This document shows positions 1 to 8,184 of a stretch of 20,000 nucleotides of DNA, piece by piece. Position 1 is the first letter of the stretch. Each line of letters starts with the position of its first letter. The notes beneath the pieces were generated by a model. The model saw nothing but the letters and a program-made list of their open reading frames with translations, was not told the origin of the DNA and did not search any database. The position numbers and the translations under genes are program-made. Source of the stretch: Prorocentrum cordatum (taxonomy: Eukaryota; Sar; Dinophyceae; Prorocentrales; Prorocentraceae). Where the stretch lies: positions 135,001-155,000 of the forward strand of contig CAUYUJ010018877.1 in assembly GCA_963575745.1 (NCBI GenBank), written 5' to 3'.

Positions 1-720
1 CGTCCCACACGTTTCGACTGCAACCAGTTCTGGGCCAGTTATGCGTTCAGGCAGCTCGAGCTTAAGATCCAAATCGGCTCGGTCAGGATTCGGATTCCAA
101 GGGCGACTTGATCCACAAAGCTATAGAGCACAACGCTACAATATTCACTGCGGCATGGCACATCTCATTCCAGCACGGCACAGCACAGCACAGTCCCTGG
201 CACGGTACACCATGATCCATACCTTCAGCATTGCAACTTCCTGTCGCCCAAGCAAGCAGACGTCTTGAAAACGTGGCCATGCCCTCGCATTTCTAAATTC
301 CTTTCCAGGGTCGTGGGTCGACCATGTCTTCTTCGAGAAGGACCACCCCACTGGTCATGGCCAGGCCCGCCCTGTGCCGAGGATCGGCTCGGCCAGGATC
401 GGTGGGGTGATCCAGCCCCCAGGCAGCCGACGATGCGACATTTGCTTCTCCAGCTCCGCGGGCCCAAAAGGAGGTCGCGAACCCTTCCCCTGGGGGCGTG
501 TCTTTGCCCTGGATCCGACGGTGACGGCCCGGGGGCTCCAAAGACGCCCCCCACCCCATGAGCCGAGATCGAGGCAAAAGCGAAAGGGATGGATCGGTGA
601 GGTGATCAGCTGACGCCCGACCCTCCAAGATGAATGCCCCCTCGGGGGGGGGGCATCGGAGGGGCCGCCCCGGGAGCTCACCCCTCCTGACAAAGACGGC
701 ACCATCTCGCCCTTCTCCGC
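1..720. other. Unassigned sequence with short internal duplications
   Basis: No convincing gene was found. ATCGGCTCGGTCAGGATTCG (73-92) recurs as ATCGGCTCGGCCAGGATCGG (383-402). GGATCGGTGGGGTGATC (397-413) recurs as GGATCGGTGAGGTGATC (591-607). A short GCACA run lies at 174-197. Overlapping ORFs on both strands at 225-705 are Pro/Arg/Gly-rich and look compositional. Confidence 0.4.
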
Positions 721-723
721 ACT

Positions 724-853
724 TCCTCTTCCTCCTCCTCCTCCTCCTCTTCCTCCTCCGCATCTCCTTTCTCCTCTTTCTCCTCTTTCTCTTTCTCCTC
801 CTCCTCCTCCTCATTCTTCTCTTCCTCCACTGCGGCCTCCGCCTCCTCCTCCT
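724..853 (+). repeat. CTC/CTT polypyrimidine tract
   Basis: Imperfect TCC and TTC repeats, almost purely pyrimidine on the plus strand. It yields spurious Leu-rich (plus) and Arg/Lys-rich (minus) ORFs. Confidence 0.9.
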
Positions 854-979
854 AGACGTCCCCAGACTCTGAGATATGACATCACGAAAACATGCAACAC
901 CGTGGAACTTGATGGACCCACGAACCTGGTAATGAAATCAAGTCAAATAATATGCTGCAAGACTTCGCTGGTGGCGCCT

Positions 980-1470
980 CCATTTGTGAGGATGTCTCCG
1001 ACGAGAGCCAAGCTCTTGAAGGTACGTCGAATTCGGGAGCTCACTGAACATCTTCCTTTTTTTCTGAGGATGTCTGCAGCGAAACGCTCCACCACACCAA
1101 GTTCAGTATCCAACGCCCGAGCTCAGCATCTCAGTGTTCAGAGGATGCCGCGTGCGAAAGCTTCATTTTCGAGACACGGCGTCATCAAACAAGTTCTGAT
1201 ACATTCCCATTCCATTGTGCGAGGATGTCTCAGGCGAAACGCCTCCCCCTGCACACAGACACACACACACACACCATGTTGAATATTTGGTGCTCGATCT
1301 CCAACATATCATTATTCCGAAAATGTCTAAAGCGAAACAACTCCTCAGACATTCCCGTATTGCGAGGACGTCTCAGGGGGATCCACCCTGGCGACACCAT
1401 GCTGGATATCCGGCGCTCAATCTCCAACATCTCAAGTTGTGAGGATGTCTCTGGCGACAACTTCACGTCT
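980..1470 (+). repeat. Degenerate ~75-bp repeat array, core GAGGATGTCTC (left block)
   Basis: Core copies, often followed by (A/C)GGCGAAAC, occur near 987, 1066, 1140, 1219, 1319 (degenerate), 1362 and 1438, mostly 75-79 bp apart. Between cores the text CCGGCGCTCAATCTCCAACA or similar recurs. The units are strongly diverged, so the array is old. No coding role is likely. Confidence 0.75.
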
Positions 1471-1541
1471 GAGAACCAACGTCGAAAAACAACACTTCTA
1501 GCATTCCAATATTGGAAAGAGCGTGTTCTACCGCTGCTGGC

Positions 1542-1699
1542 GGAAAACCGGGGGGGTCACTACCGGTTCGAACCCCTCCCCCCCCCCCCCCCTCCGGAAA
1601 ACCGGGGGGGTCACTACCGGTTCGAACCCCTCCCCCCCCCCCCAGCTCATCATGAAAAGGAGGGGGGGGTCACTACCGGTTCGAACCCCCCCCCCCCTC
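1542..1699 (+). repeat. Three tandem units ending in long C runs
   Basis: Units begin at 1542, 1596 and about 1657. The first two start AAAACCGGGGGGGTCACTAC, and all three continue with CGGTTCGAACCC and a run of 10 or more C. Spacing is 54-60 bp. Confidence 0.85.
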
Positions 1700-1734
1700 G
1701 AAAACCGAGTGGGGGTGCGGACAGAGGTGGGGAC

Positions 1735-2335
1735 GGTGTTGGTGGGACAGTGGTGAGGGGACAGCGGGACAGTGGTGGGGACAGTGGGACAGTGGGACAG
1801 TGGGGGGACAGGGCCGGTAGTGGTGGGGACAGTGGTGGGGACAATGGTGGGAACAGGGGGGACAGTGGACAGTGGTGGGAACGGTGGTGGTGGGGACAGT
1901 GGTGTGGGGACAGTGGGAATGAGGTGGAAACACTGGGACAGTGGAGGGTACAATGGTGGTGGAGACACTGGTAAAGGCGGTGGCGAGGACGGCGGTGGGA
2001 CAATGGGACAGAGGTACAGTGGGGACAGTGGTGGGGACAGTGGGGACAGTGGTGGAAACAGTGTGGACAGCTCAGTGGGACAGCGGAGGAGTCAGTGGGA
2101 CAGTGGGGACAATGGGGATAGGCAGTGGTTGGGTCCGTGGAGACAGTGGGGAGAGTGGAACCGTGGTGGGAACAGTTGTGGGAACAGTGGGGACAGTGCG
2201 ACAGTGGTGGGGGCATTGGTGGGGACAATAGGGACGGTGGTGGAACCAGTGGGGACAGTGGTGGTGAGGACAGTGGTGCTGGGAACAACAGTGGGGGATG
2301 TGATGCGAGCGGTGGTAGGGACCGGGAGTCGTTTG
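1735..2335 (+). repeat. GGGACAGTGG minisatellite
   Basis: About 600 bp of imperfect units built from GGGACAGTGG and GTGGGGACAGTGG. It generates Gly/Thr/Val/Asp-rich ORFs on plus and Pro/His/Cys-rich ORFs on minus, none credible as proteins. Confidence 0.9.
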
Positions 2336-2347
2336 CTGGCGGTGCGT

Positions 2348-2630
2348 GGGGGGGGGTCGAACCGGTAGTGACCCCCCTCCGGTTTTCGGGGGGGGGGGGG
2401 GGCGGGGGTGGTGTGACCCCCCCCGGTTTTCCCGGATCCGGAGGGGGGGGGGGGGGGGGTCGAACCGGTAGTGACCCCCCCGGTTTTTCGAGGGGGATGG
2501 GGGGGGGGGGGGGAGGGGGGTTAGGGGAGGGGGGGGGTTTTTGCCGGGAGGGAGGGGGGGGGGTGGTGGGAGGGGTTCCGGCGGGGGGGGGGGGATTTTC
2601 GGAGGGGGGGGGGGAGACCCCCGGGTTCCG
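2348..2630 (+). repeat. Inverted copies of the CGGTTCGAACC unit followed by long G runs
   Basis: GTCGAACCGGTAGTGACCCC occurs at about 2356 and 2461, with a partial copy (GTGACCCCCCCCGGTTTT) at 2413-2430. From 2385 to 2625 there are many G runs of 7-15 bases, so the G-rich strand could form quadruplexes. Run lengths here are prone to sequencing error. Confidence 0.8.
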
Positions 2631-2689
2631 GAGGAAAAGGTTGGCAATTTTCCAGAGTAAAGCGGCGGTGGATCACGCTCTCTCCAATA

Positions 2690-3170
2690 TTGTGAGGACG
2701 TCTCGGGCGAAACGCCCCCCACGTCATGTTGGAAGTTTGACGCCCTTTCTGAGGATGTCTCAGGCGACAGCTTCCTTTTTGAGAACGTCGCTCCACCAAC
2801 TCCTCGGACCTCCCGATGTTGTGAGTGGCCTCAGGCGAAACGACCCTGGCGACACCACTTTGGGATATCCGACGCCCGATCTCAAGACCCCGACCTTACG
2901 AGGACGTCTCGCGCGAAAGCCACACGTTGGAGAACCGATGTCACACGCAACAATCCCCATTCTGCGAGGGCGCCTCGGGCGAAAGTCCTCCTCGCCCTGC
3001 TCGTCACGCCAAGGCTCGACGGGCGAAGGTAAAAAACCTGGGCCCCAAGCGCTTCCTGGGAAAATCACAGCCAGAGCCCCGGACTAAGACGAAGCCACGA
3101 CGAGGGTAAAATCGGGGGAGGACAACCGAGAATCTGTGAGATCCGGCGGCTCTGGAGGATGTCTCGGGCG
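2690..3170 (+). repeat. Degenerate ~70-bp repeat array, core GAGGACGTCTC (right block)
   Basis: Copies near 2693, 2750, 2822, 2899, 2967 and 3154 continue the left-block family in the same orientation, typically followed by GGGCGAAAC or a variant. The inverted repeat at 1501-2695 therefore looks like an insertion or expansion inside one original array. Confidence 0.7.
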
Positions 3171-3183
3171 CCGCGAACGTCTC

Positions 3184-3224
3184 AGAGCGTTCCAGAACGC
3201 TCTGAGAGCATTCTGGAACGCTCT
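3184..3224. repeat. Palindrome: two 20-bp arms separated by 1 nt
   Basis: AGAGCGTTCCAGAACGCTCT (3184-3203) is followed after one base by its reverse complement with a single mismatch (3205-3224). Each arm is itself a hairpin with 8-bp stems around CCAG or CTGG. The sequence could fold as one long or two short hairpins. Confidence 0.85.
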
Positions 3225-3330
3225 GGAACGGGTTTTATCCTCGACTCCATCTTTCTGTACCTAGGCTCTGCCTAGAGGGGTTCTTACTCTCTGGGCTTAA
3301 AAGGGCTGGGCAGTGGAAAGCGCCCCGGGC

Positions 3331-3388
3331 GGTTCCCCCAGTATCCGCCCCGCGGTTCCCCCAGTTGCGCCCCCTGGGTTCACCCAGC
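3331..3388 (+). repeat. Three ~23-bp repeats (GGTTCCCCCAG)
   Basis: GGTTCCCCCAG at 3331 and 3354 and GGTTCACCCAG at 3378, each preceded by a GC-rich GCCCC-type spacer. Confidence 0.75.
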
Positions 3389-3600
3389 TTAGCTTAGCTA
3401 AGCTTAGCTTAGCTTAGTTTAGCTTAGTTTAGCTTAGCTTATCTCTTCTTATCTTAGCTTAGATGAACTTAACTTAGCTTTGCCTAGCCTAGCCTAGCTT
3501 AGCTTAGCTTAGCTTATCTCAGCTTAGCTCATCTTAGCTTAGCCTAGCCTAGCCTAGCTTAGCTTAACTTAGCTTGGCATAGCTTAGCTTACCTTAGCTT
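3386..3600 (+). repeat. (AGCTT)n pentanucleotide array
   Basis: Continuous AGCTT/AGCCT pentamers with point variants, from CCCAGCTTAGCTT to about 3600, where the pentamer changes to AGCAT. Confidence 0.95.
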
Positions 3601-3985
3601 AGCGCAGCATAGCGCAGCGCAGCATTAGCACAGCATTGCATAGCATAGCCAAACATAGCATAGCATATTGTAGCATAGCTCAGCATAGCATAGCATAGCA
3701 TAGCATACAATAGCATAGCTCAGCATATCATAGCATAGCATAGCGCAGCATAGCATAGCATTGCTTAGCATAGCACAGCGCAGCATAGTATAGCATAGCA
3801 TAGCGCAGCATATCATAGCATAGCATGGCATATCATAGCGCAGCATAGCCTATCATAGCATAGCCTAGCATAGCATGGCGCAGCATAGGTAAAAATAACA
3901 TAGTGTAGCATATCATTGCATATCATTGCATATCATAGCATAGCGCATATCATAGCATATCCTAGCATAGCATATCATAGCATAG
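3601..3985 (+). repeat. (AGCAT)n pentanucleotide array
   Basis: AGCAT pentamers with AGCGC, ATCAT and similar variants. The minus-strand Cys-Tyr-Ala-Met ORF here is a translation of the repeat. Confidence 0.95.
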
Positions 3986-4273
3986 GTGTTGCTTTCCTAA
4001 ATGCTCCAACTCCTAGGTAGGGTCGCACTGGGATAATTCTGGCACATCTTTCTCTGGAGGTAGGGAAGGGGTGTGGCACAAAGATGGTGCCAATCGTGGA
4101 GATGGCGATGCTGTCTGCGATAAATGAAATCGCCAGAGTCCCCGTCACCCCTTTCAAACCACACCCCTCTCCTGCCTCCAGACTTTCGAGCCTGATCGAT
4201 CTGTGAGCGTTCCGGCCCCGAGCGCGCCCGGCCCGACGGGGTCGAGGCGCCGAGCTCTCGGGGCCCCCGAGGC

Positions 4274-4350
4274 CTTTCGTGGTGAGGTTGCTGAACTTCC
4301 CGTCGAGGAAGAGCTCGCTCACGTCGCCGTCCCACAGCGGCCCCTCGTAC
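4274..4350 (-). CDS. Exon-like segment YEGPLWDGDVSELFLDGKFS..., unknown protein
   Basis: Read on the minus strand from 4350, the frame gives YEGPLWDGDVSELFLDGKFS followed by NLTTK. Almost every third base is G or C (about 23 of 25 codons). It starts after a possible acceptor (GCGTCCCAG) and ends at AAAG|GC, the AG|GC donor type also seen in the rhodopsin intron. The same frame stays open upstream to about 4480 with equally high GC3, including GIAS and an HTHTG stretch, so the exon may be longer. Downstream, a possible acceptor TTTATCGCAG near 4112 precedes a hydrophobic stretch (DSIAISTIGTIFVPHPFP), which could be the next exon. The composition (acidic patch, Asn-Leu-Thr site) suggests a folded soluble or lumenal segment. 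No family is recognised. Confidence 0.42.
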
Positions 4351-4494
4351 TGGGACGCAATGCCCGCAGGCCGCGCAGCCGCTGCGGCGCCCGTGTGCGT
4401 GTGCGTCGGGGCCACTTTGCGGCGAGCCCGCCGGCCCCAAGGTGGTTGGCACGCCTCCTCGTGCACTCCTCGGACGGCTCGCGCACCCTGCCCC

Positions 4495-4643
4495 CTCCCC
4501 CCTCCCTTCCCTCCCCCCTCCCTCCTCTCATCCCTCGCTCTTCCCCTCCACCTCCCCCTCCCTTCCTCTTCCTCCTCTTCCTCCTCCTCTTCCTCCTCCT
4601 CCTCCTCCTCTTCCTCCTCCTCCTCCTCCTCTTCCTCCTTCTG
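4495..4643 (+). repeat. CCCT then CTC polypyrimidine tract
   Basis: CCCTCCC-type repeats to about 4560, then CCTCTT and CTC triplets to 4640. The minus-strand Glu run across it is compositional. Confidence 0.9.
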
Positions 4644-4647
4644 ACTC

Positions 4648-5157
4648 GTGTGTGCTTTTCTGTGTATGAGCCACAGTATATGGCCCACGGCCATCCCACC
4701 GATAGGCGAAGAATTTCGTGAGACCGTGCGTTCACAAGGCCTACACACCAGAGGGCTCACCGAGCTGATCGCATGGTGGGAACGACGAGCCATGGACTCT
4801 GACTTCTTTGACCGACATCAGCACATGCAAGGCCATGGCACTCAGATGTTGAACCGGATAGTTGCCTTCGCGCGAGGTGTGCTTTGTCAAATGGCGATTA
4901 GGGCAAGGAGGGACCTCCTTGCTAGGCCTCCGCCTGACGACAAGGAAAAGCTCCTCTCGACCTCTCCCTCACGTTGGGCAAGCCTCAGCTCGGAAATGGT
5001 TGGCCGAACAGCTGTGGCGACACATCACGCTATGGTGAACACGGAGAAATGCGCAGCCAGGTGGCCCTGGGAAGCTCGAGATCCTCGCGTCGGGCAATCT
5101 CCCTCTCCCCAATCTCACGACAAGGGGCATTCTAGATGGGCACACAGACGTGCGTAG
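4648..5157 (+). CDS. ORF of unknown function in the 4.65-7.9 kb island (169 aa)
   Basis: Open plus-strand frame starting just after a CTC tract. From the Met near 4666 it reads SHSIWPTAIPPIGEEFRETV and continues as a mostly helical, Arg-rich sequence (ELIAWWERRAMDSDFF, VAFARGVLCQMAIRARRD). Codon third positions are not GC-biased, unlike the exon-like segments elsewhere in the window. A second plus frame is also protein-like over 5042-5300 (contains GILDGHTDVRRNSSEGQSL), and the +3 frame follows from 5253. This suggests frameshifts in a decaying gene. There are no recognisable catalytic motifs; I looked for reverse transcriptase, RNase H and transposase signatures without a convincing hit. Confidence 0.3.
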   Translation: MCAFLCMSHSIWPTAIPPIGEEFRETVRSQGLHTRGLTELIAWWERRAMDSDFFDRHQHMQGHGTQMLNRIVAFARGVLCQMAIRARRDLLARPPPDDKEKLLSTSPSRWASLSSEMVGRTAVATHHAMVNTEKCAARWPWEARDPRVGQSPSPQSHDKGHSRWAHRRA

Positions 5158-5252
5158 GAATTCTTCGGAGGGGCAGTCCCTTAGTGGGGCAAACGAGGCA
5201 GGGCATGACCGCCCGCTCCGACATCTAGTACCCACCCATCACTATACTGTGG

Positions 5253-5612
5253 ATGAAAGACCATGCAGAAAAGAGCCGATTGGTAGGGGAGCCGACGAAC
5301 GTTTTGGAAAGAGTAGAAATCAAGCGTAGACGCGGGCTGCACTTAGCGGGTACCGGGTTTACGTGGAGCTCGCTTTACACTCCGCTCATCTGGTTAACAG
5401 CGACGGAACACGGGCAAAGCCTTGTCAGACAGCTACTGAACGTAACGAATGTGAACCTGAAGGGCTTACGCATTATGGTGACTTGGTGGGTGATACAACC
5501 CGTACATCTGGCGGCTGAGGCTCTCCCAGTTCTCGCTGACGAAACACTGGTGGTCTCCATTCTCACAAATAGGATGGATATCCGAACCCCACCCATACAT
5601 ATGATCACCTAA
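5253..5612 (+). CDS. ORF of unknown function, same frame as the next ORF, separated by one stop
   Basis: 119 codons from ATG 5253 to TAA 5610-5612. The next ORF continues in the same frame immediately after that stop, so the two may be one 485-codon reading frame broken by a single nonsense codon. The peptide mixes a basic N-terminal part (VEIKRRRGLHLAG) with a hydrophobic middle (LRIMVTWWVIQPVHLAAEAL). No motif is recognised. The other plus frames are also fairly open here, which weakens the coding case. Confidence 0.25.
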   Translation: MKDHAEKSRLVGEPTNVLERVEIKRRRGLHLAGTGFTWSSLYTPLIWLTATEHGQSLVRQLLNVTNVNLKGLRIMVTWWVIQPVHLAAEALPVLADETLVVSILTNRMDIRTPPIHMIT

Positions 5613-6707
5613 GTGGTGCACTCCAGGAGCAAATCTTGGAGATGGGCCTCTACCAAATCTGGCCCCACGACTCCTCGAATCGTGGAACCGCCGGTCGCGC
5701 CAATTCCACCGATTCGGCTGGACATGGAAGAGATACGGAACAGATGTGCTGGCATGGGTGGACACATGGCGGATAGTCAAAGAATTATCAAACATCACGT
5801 GTGGAATGCGTTTCCAGTCGAGGACTCCTCGGTCGACCACGCGGCTGCCGCGCAATTGGCAAATGTCGCACGAGCGTCGAACGCGTTACGCGACGACCCG
5901 AAAATATGGATGGCCAACTGCGGGGGGATATGGCCAATTCCTCCGTGCTACTATAGACGGTATGTTCCTTGGGTGCTTATTGACAGAAATGTTCGCGACG
6001 AATCCTTCCACGCCGTGACAGAGGCACGTCAACGAATGGGCGTCTACACCCCCAATAGACCGGTTGCTCTCTTTCGGCAAGAGGCGCACCAAAGAGGACC
6101 TGCCTGCCATGAACCCACTGGTGCGGAAACATATCGCGCGGCGATGGCGCATCTCGCGCGGCCTCGGGATCCTCATACAGCCGTCGGGGCCAATCCACTT
6201 GAAACTGCTCAAGAAGCAACTTCTGCCCTCCACTCGCGTTTGGTAACGGCCCTGGGGATGACCCTGCTGTACGAACCTCCTGCGGACATGGATATTGATC
6301 GGGACAGCGCCTGCCGCATGTGTCTCGACCAGGTCGAAGCTCCCATGCTCGCGCGTCGGAACGACGCTGTCCCACGCGTTTTCCACTACCAATGTGCAGG
6401 CACATGGGCCCTCACGCAGACGCGGGATCCGCCCCTATGTCCCGCCTGTCACGGACCAGTCCCACATTCGATAGAGCGAAGGGGGCGCGCTGAACGTCAG
6501 GGACCTGGTGACACCCCGGGCGATGGAACAATGCTCCACGCGATTAGGACAGGCAATGTGAGCAATAAGGGCGCTACTCTCGCGGGCGCCGTAAGGACGC
6601 CACTGCAACGGATGGAGGAGCGCGCGGGGGCAGATGAGTATCAATATGAACTAGAAGCACGGCGTCTTATTGAAAAACAAATATCAAAGGTTCGCGGCAG
6701 GACTTAA
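5613..6707 (+). CDS. RING-like zinc-finger ORF, divergent (364 aa)
   Basis: This is the longest ORF in the island. It has no ATG near its 5' end (GTG directly follows a stop; first Met at residue 38), so it is an exon, a partial gene or a decayed copy. Residues 234-280 carry a RING-like cluster: C234-x2-C237, then F257-H258-x2-C261-x3-W265, then C276-x2-C279. The FHxxC...W...CPxC spacing matches RING-H2 ubiquitin ligases, which recruit E2 enzymes through two zinc sites. The usual third Cys and fourth His (positions 253 and 255) are Val and Arg, so one zinc site looks incomplete. The N-terminal 220 residues are unrecognised; the C-terminal 60 are charged and helical. Third-base G/C is moderate, unlike the minus-strand exon candidates. 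A chance resemblance remains possible. Confidence 0.45.
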   Translation: MVHSRSKSWRWASTKSGPTTPRIVEPPVAPIPPIRLDMEEIRNRCAGMGGHMADSQRIIKHHVWNAFPVEDSSVDHAAAAQLANVARASNALRDDPKIWMANCGGIWPIPPCYYRRYVPWVLIDRNVRDESFHAVTEARQRMGVYTPNRPVALFRQEAHQRGPACHEPTGAETYRAAMAHLARPRDPHTAVGANPLETAQEATSALHSRLVTALGMTLLYEPPADMDIDRDSACRMCLDQVEAPMLARRNDAVPRVFHYQCAGTWALTQTRDPPLCPACHGPVPHSIERRGRAERQGPGDTPGDGTMLHAIRTGNVSNKGATLAGAVRTPLQRMEERAGADEYQYELEARRLIEKQISKVRGRT

Positions 6708-6948
6708 AACGGCTGGATACGTGGATACGGAAACAAACGGGGAATGCATGGGGGAAGCGACGCCAAGGGCCGCGCCAACAACGCGTCACCCAAGCAGCAA
6801 TCCGCATGAAAGACCGCCGGTGATCAGTAAACTTCGATGGCGACAATTGTTGGCCGCCCGACAACCCAGGGACATGGAACATAATCAAGCCTATCTCACC
6901 CCGCCCACTGATTTCAAAGCGCCCGTTGGCTGGAGATGCCTACACTGA
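6670..6948 (+). CDS. Small ORF overlapping the end of the RING-like ORF (92 aa)
   Basis: Frame +1, overlapping the preceding ORF by 38 nt and ending TGA at 6946-6948. The peptide is polar and basic (GLKTAGYVDTETNGECMGEA, then KLRWRQLLAARQP). It could be the frameshifted continuation of the preceding ORF, since it opens exactly where that one closes. No domain is recognised. Confidence 0.2.
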   Translation: MKNKYQRFAAGLKTAGYVDTETNGECMGEATPRAAPTTRHPSSNPHERPPVISKLRWRQLLAARQPRDMEHNQAYLTPPTDFKAPVGWRCLH

Positions 6949-6982
6949 CGAGTTGGGGATCACCACCATGTCGCCAGCCTGA

Positions 6983-7726
6983 GTGACTGGCAGACACGCC
7001 GTGGAAGACTGCTACCGCCAGAAAGAAGATGATGCAGACGAATGGAACACATCTGCACTAACCATCATTGGGCTGGACCTATGGGAGGCGGATACACAAA
7101 GTTCAATGCGACAACTGGACGGCGCGGGCAAGCCATACAATTCGCTACCGCTCACCACAGCAAGGACCCCAGTCCCGGGAAGTCCTGACCCCGCGCAACT
7201 CGCAACCTGCGTACTCGGAGCTGTGGGGCACAGAATCTTAGCCCGGGCGCCCAATTTCACTCCAGCCGGTGCTTCTCGCCGAATGGAAGGAGGCGGGGTT
7301 CCACGGGCGCTCGCCATTGCCCTCCAGATTGACGGGGTTGGAATCACCCGCCGGCACGCGGCCGCCCCTGCGACCGTTATCCGGCACGGAGGTAGTCGCG
7401 CGGATCGGCGACCCATGCTCCATGCGATAGATCCTACCCCCTTGAATGAACGTGCGATTGCGGTCCTTGCAAGACTTCAGATGGAAGTGGCGCGGACGAG
7501 AGGAATGGTCGAATGGCGCTCGGTGGACCTCCTGCCTGGTGACAACCCTAACTACGTCCAGACATCACCTGGCCAATCACGCCCCCGCCACCAGTCCTGC
7601 AAATTGGAGACCACCCGAAAGCAACGTTTCTCGAACCTGGCGCTCCACAACTGGGACTCGTTGATCAATTGGGCCCGCAGCGCCTGCCAACTGGATGATG
7701 CCAATGAACGGGCGTCCAATCAATGA
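6983..7726 (+). CDS. ORF of unknown function (247 aa)
   Basis: A GTG- or TTG-type opening gives the longest form; the first clear methionines are internal. The protein-like parts are ALTIIGLDLWEADTQSSMRQ, LNERAIAVLARLQMEVARTR and HNWDSLINWARSACQLDDAN, all likely helices. It shares the short start MLHAI followed by a helical Arg/Met-rich stretch with the RING-like ORF (around its residue 307), which may hint at an internal duplication or be chance. Codon use resembles the other ORFs of the island rather than the high-GC3 exons. No domain is recognised. Confidence 0.3.
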   Translation: MTGRHAVEDCYRQKEDDADEWNTSALTIIGLDLWEADTQSSMRQLDGAGKPYNSLPLTTARTPVPGSPDPAQLATCVLGAVGHRILARAPNFTPAGASRRMEGGGVPRALAIALQIDGVGITRRHAAAPATVIRHGGSRADRRPMLHAIDPTPLNERAIAVLARLQMEVARTRGMVEWRSVDLLPGDNPNYVQTSPGQSRPRHQSCKLETTRKQRFSNLALHNWDSLINWARSACQLDDANERASNQ

Positions 7727-8184
7727 TCGCCATGGCCCCATGCATCGCGCGCCGTCGCAGCGCGCGAGGTGGCTGATCAAAGGAACAGGGCCAAACGGAC
7801 AGGCGCATGGCCCCCTTGATGCCGTCTGGCAGCAACGCACCACGAACGGCCATTCGCCCGACAAGGGAAGCGACCCAGGGTCCCTGACAATTTTCTGGCC
7901 GATTCCGCTACCATCGACACGCTATGGGAGTTCCCAAACGCACTTTAGGAACTGGCCGTGGCAGAGGCGGAGGACCCCCAAGACGTGGCCCTCTCTGTTC
8001 CTGCGGCTGAACATCCTGAGCTCGGCGGATATCTTTGAAGATGCAACGGCGTGTATTTTTGCAGGTTGGACGATCGAGCACTGAAGTCCTCGCCAGATCG
8101 GCCCCGCCTAATAGGCCCAGAAGCCAGCGTGCATACGCGCCGGGTTGCGAAGGGGCATTGCGCGGGGCGGCTCTGGACGTCGCA

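Larger units (their letters stand above)
1501..2695. repeat. Large imperfect inverted repeat enclosing a minisatellite
   Basis: The left arm (1501-1699) and right arm (2348-2695) are reverse-complementary. CCAATATTGGAAAGAGCGTG (1506-1525) pairs with CACGCTCTCTCCAATATTG near 2676-2694. The left motif GGTCACTACCGGTTCGAACC pairs with its reverse complement in the right arm at about 2355-2372 and 2460-2477. The motif occurs three times on the left and three times, once partially, on the right. Confidence 0.8.
4650..7900 (+). other. Repeat-free compositional island with decayed or foreign coding sequence
   Basis: About 3.2 kb with balanced base composition, no tandem repeats, and long open frames on both strands, set between a CTC tract and very GC-rich DNA. 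The plus frames relay (+1, +2, +3, +1, +2), as expected of an old intronless insert carrying frameshifts, such as a retroelement, an integrated foreign gene cluster or a processed copy. No terminal repeats or target-site duplication were found at the edges. Confidence 0.4.

Noticed and set aside
1528-2722. Pro/His/Cys and Gly/Asp/Thr-rich ORFs on both strands
   Set aside because: Translations of the GGGACAGTGG minisatellite and poly-G/C units.
980-3170. CRISPR-like array (conserved ~20-bp core with regular ~75-bp spacing)
   Set aside because: The cores and the spacers both vary and the spacers are themselves related, so this is an ordinary degenerate tandem repeat in a eukaryotic genome.
3625-3846. 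Cys-Tyr-Ala-Met-Leu repeat ORF on minus
   Set aside because: Translation of the AGCAT pentanucleotide array.
5101-5500. RNase H or reverse transcriptase of a retroelement, suggested by short motifs such as LDGHTD and NSDGTRAKP in frame +2
   Set aside because: Neither the spacing of catalytic acidic residues nor a YxDD box could be found, and the frame contains several stops.
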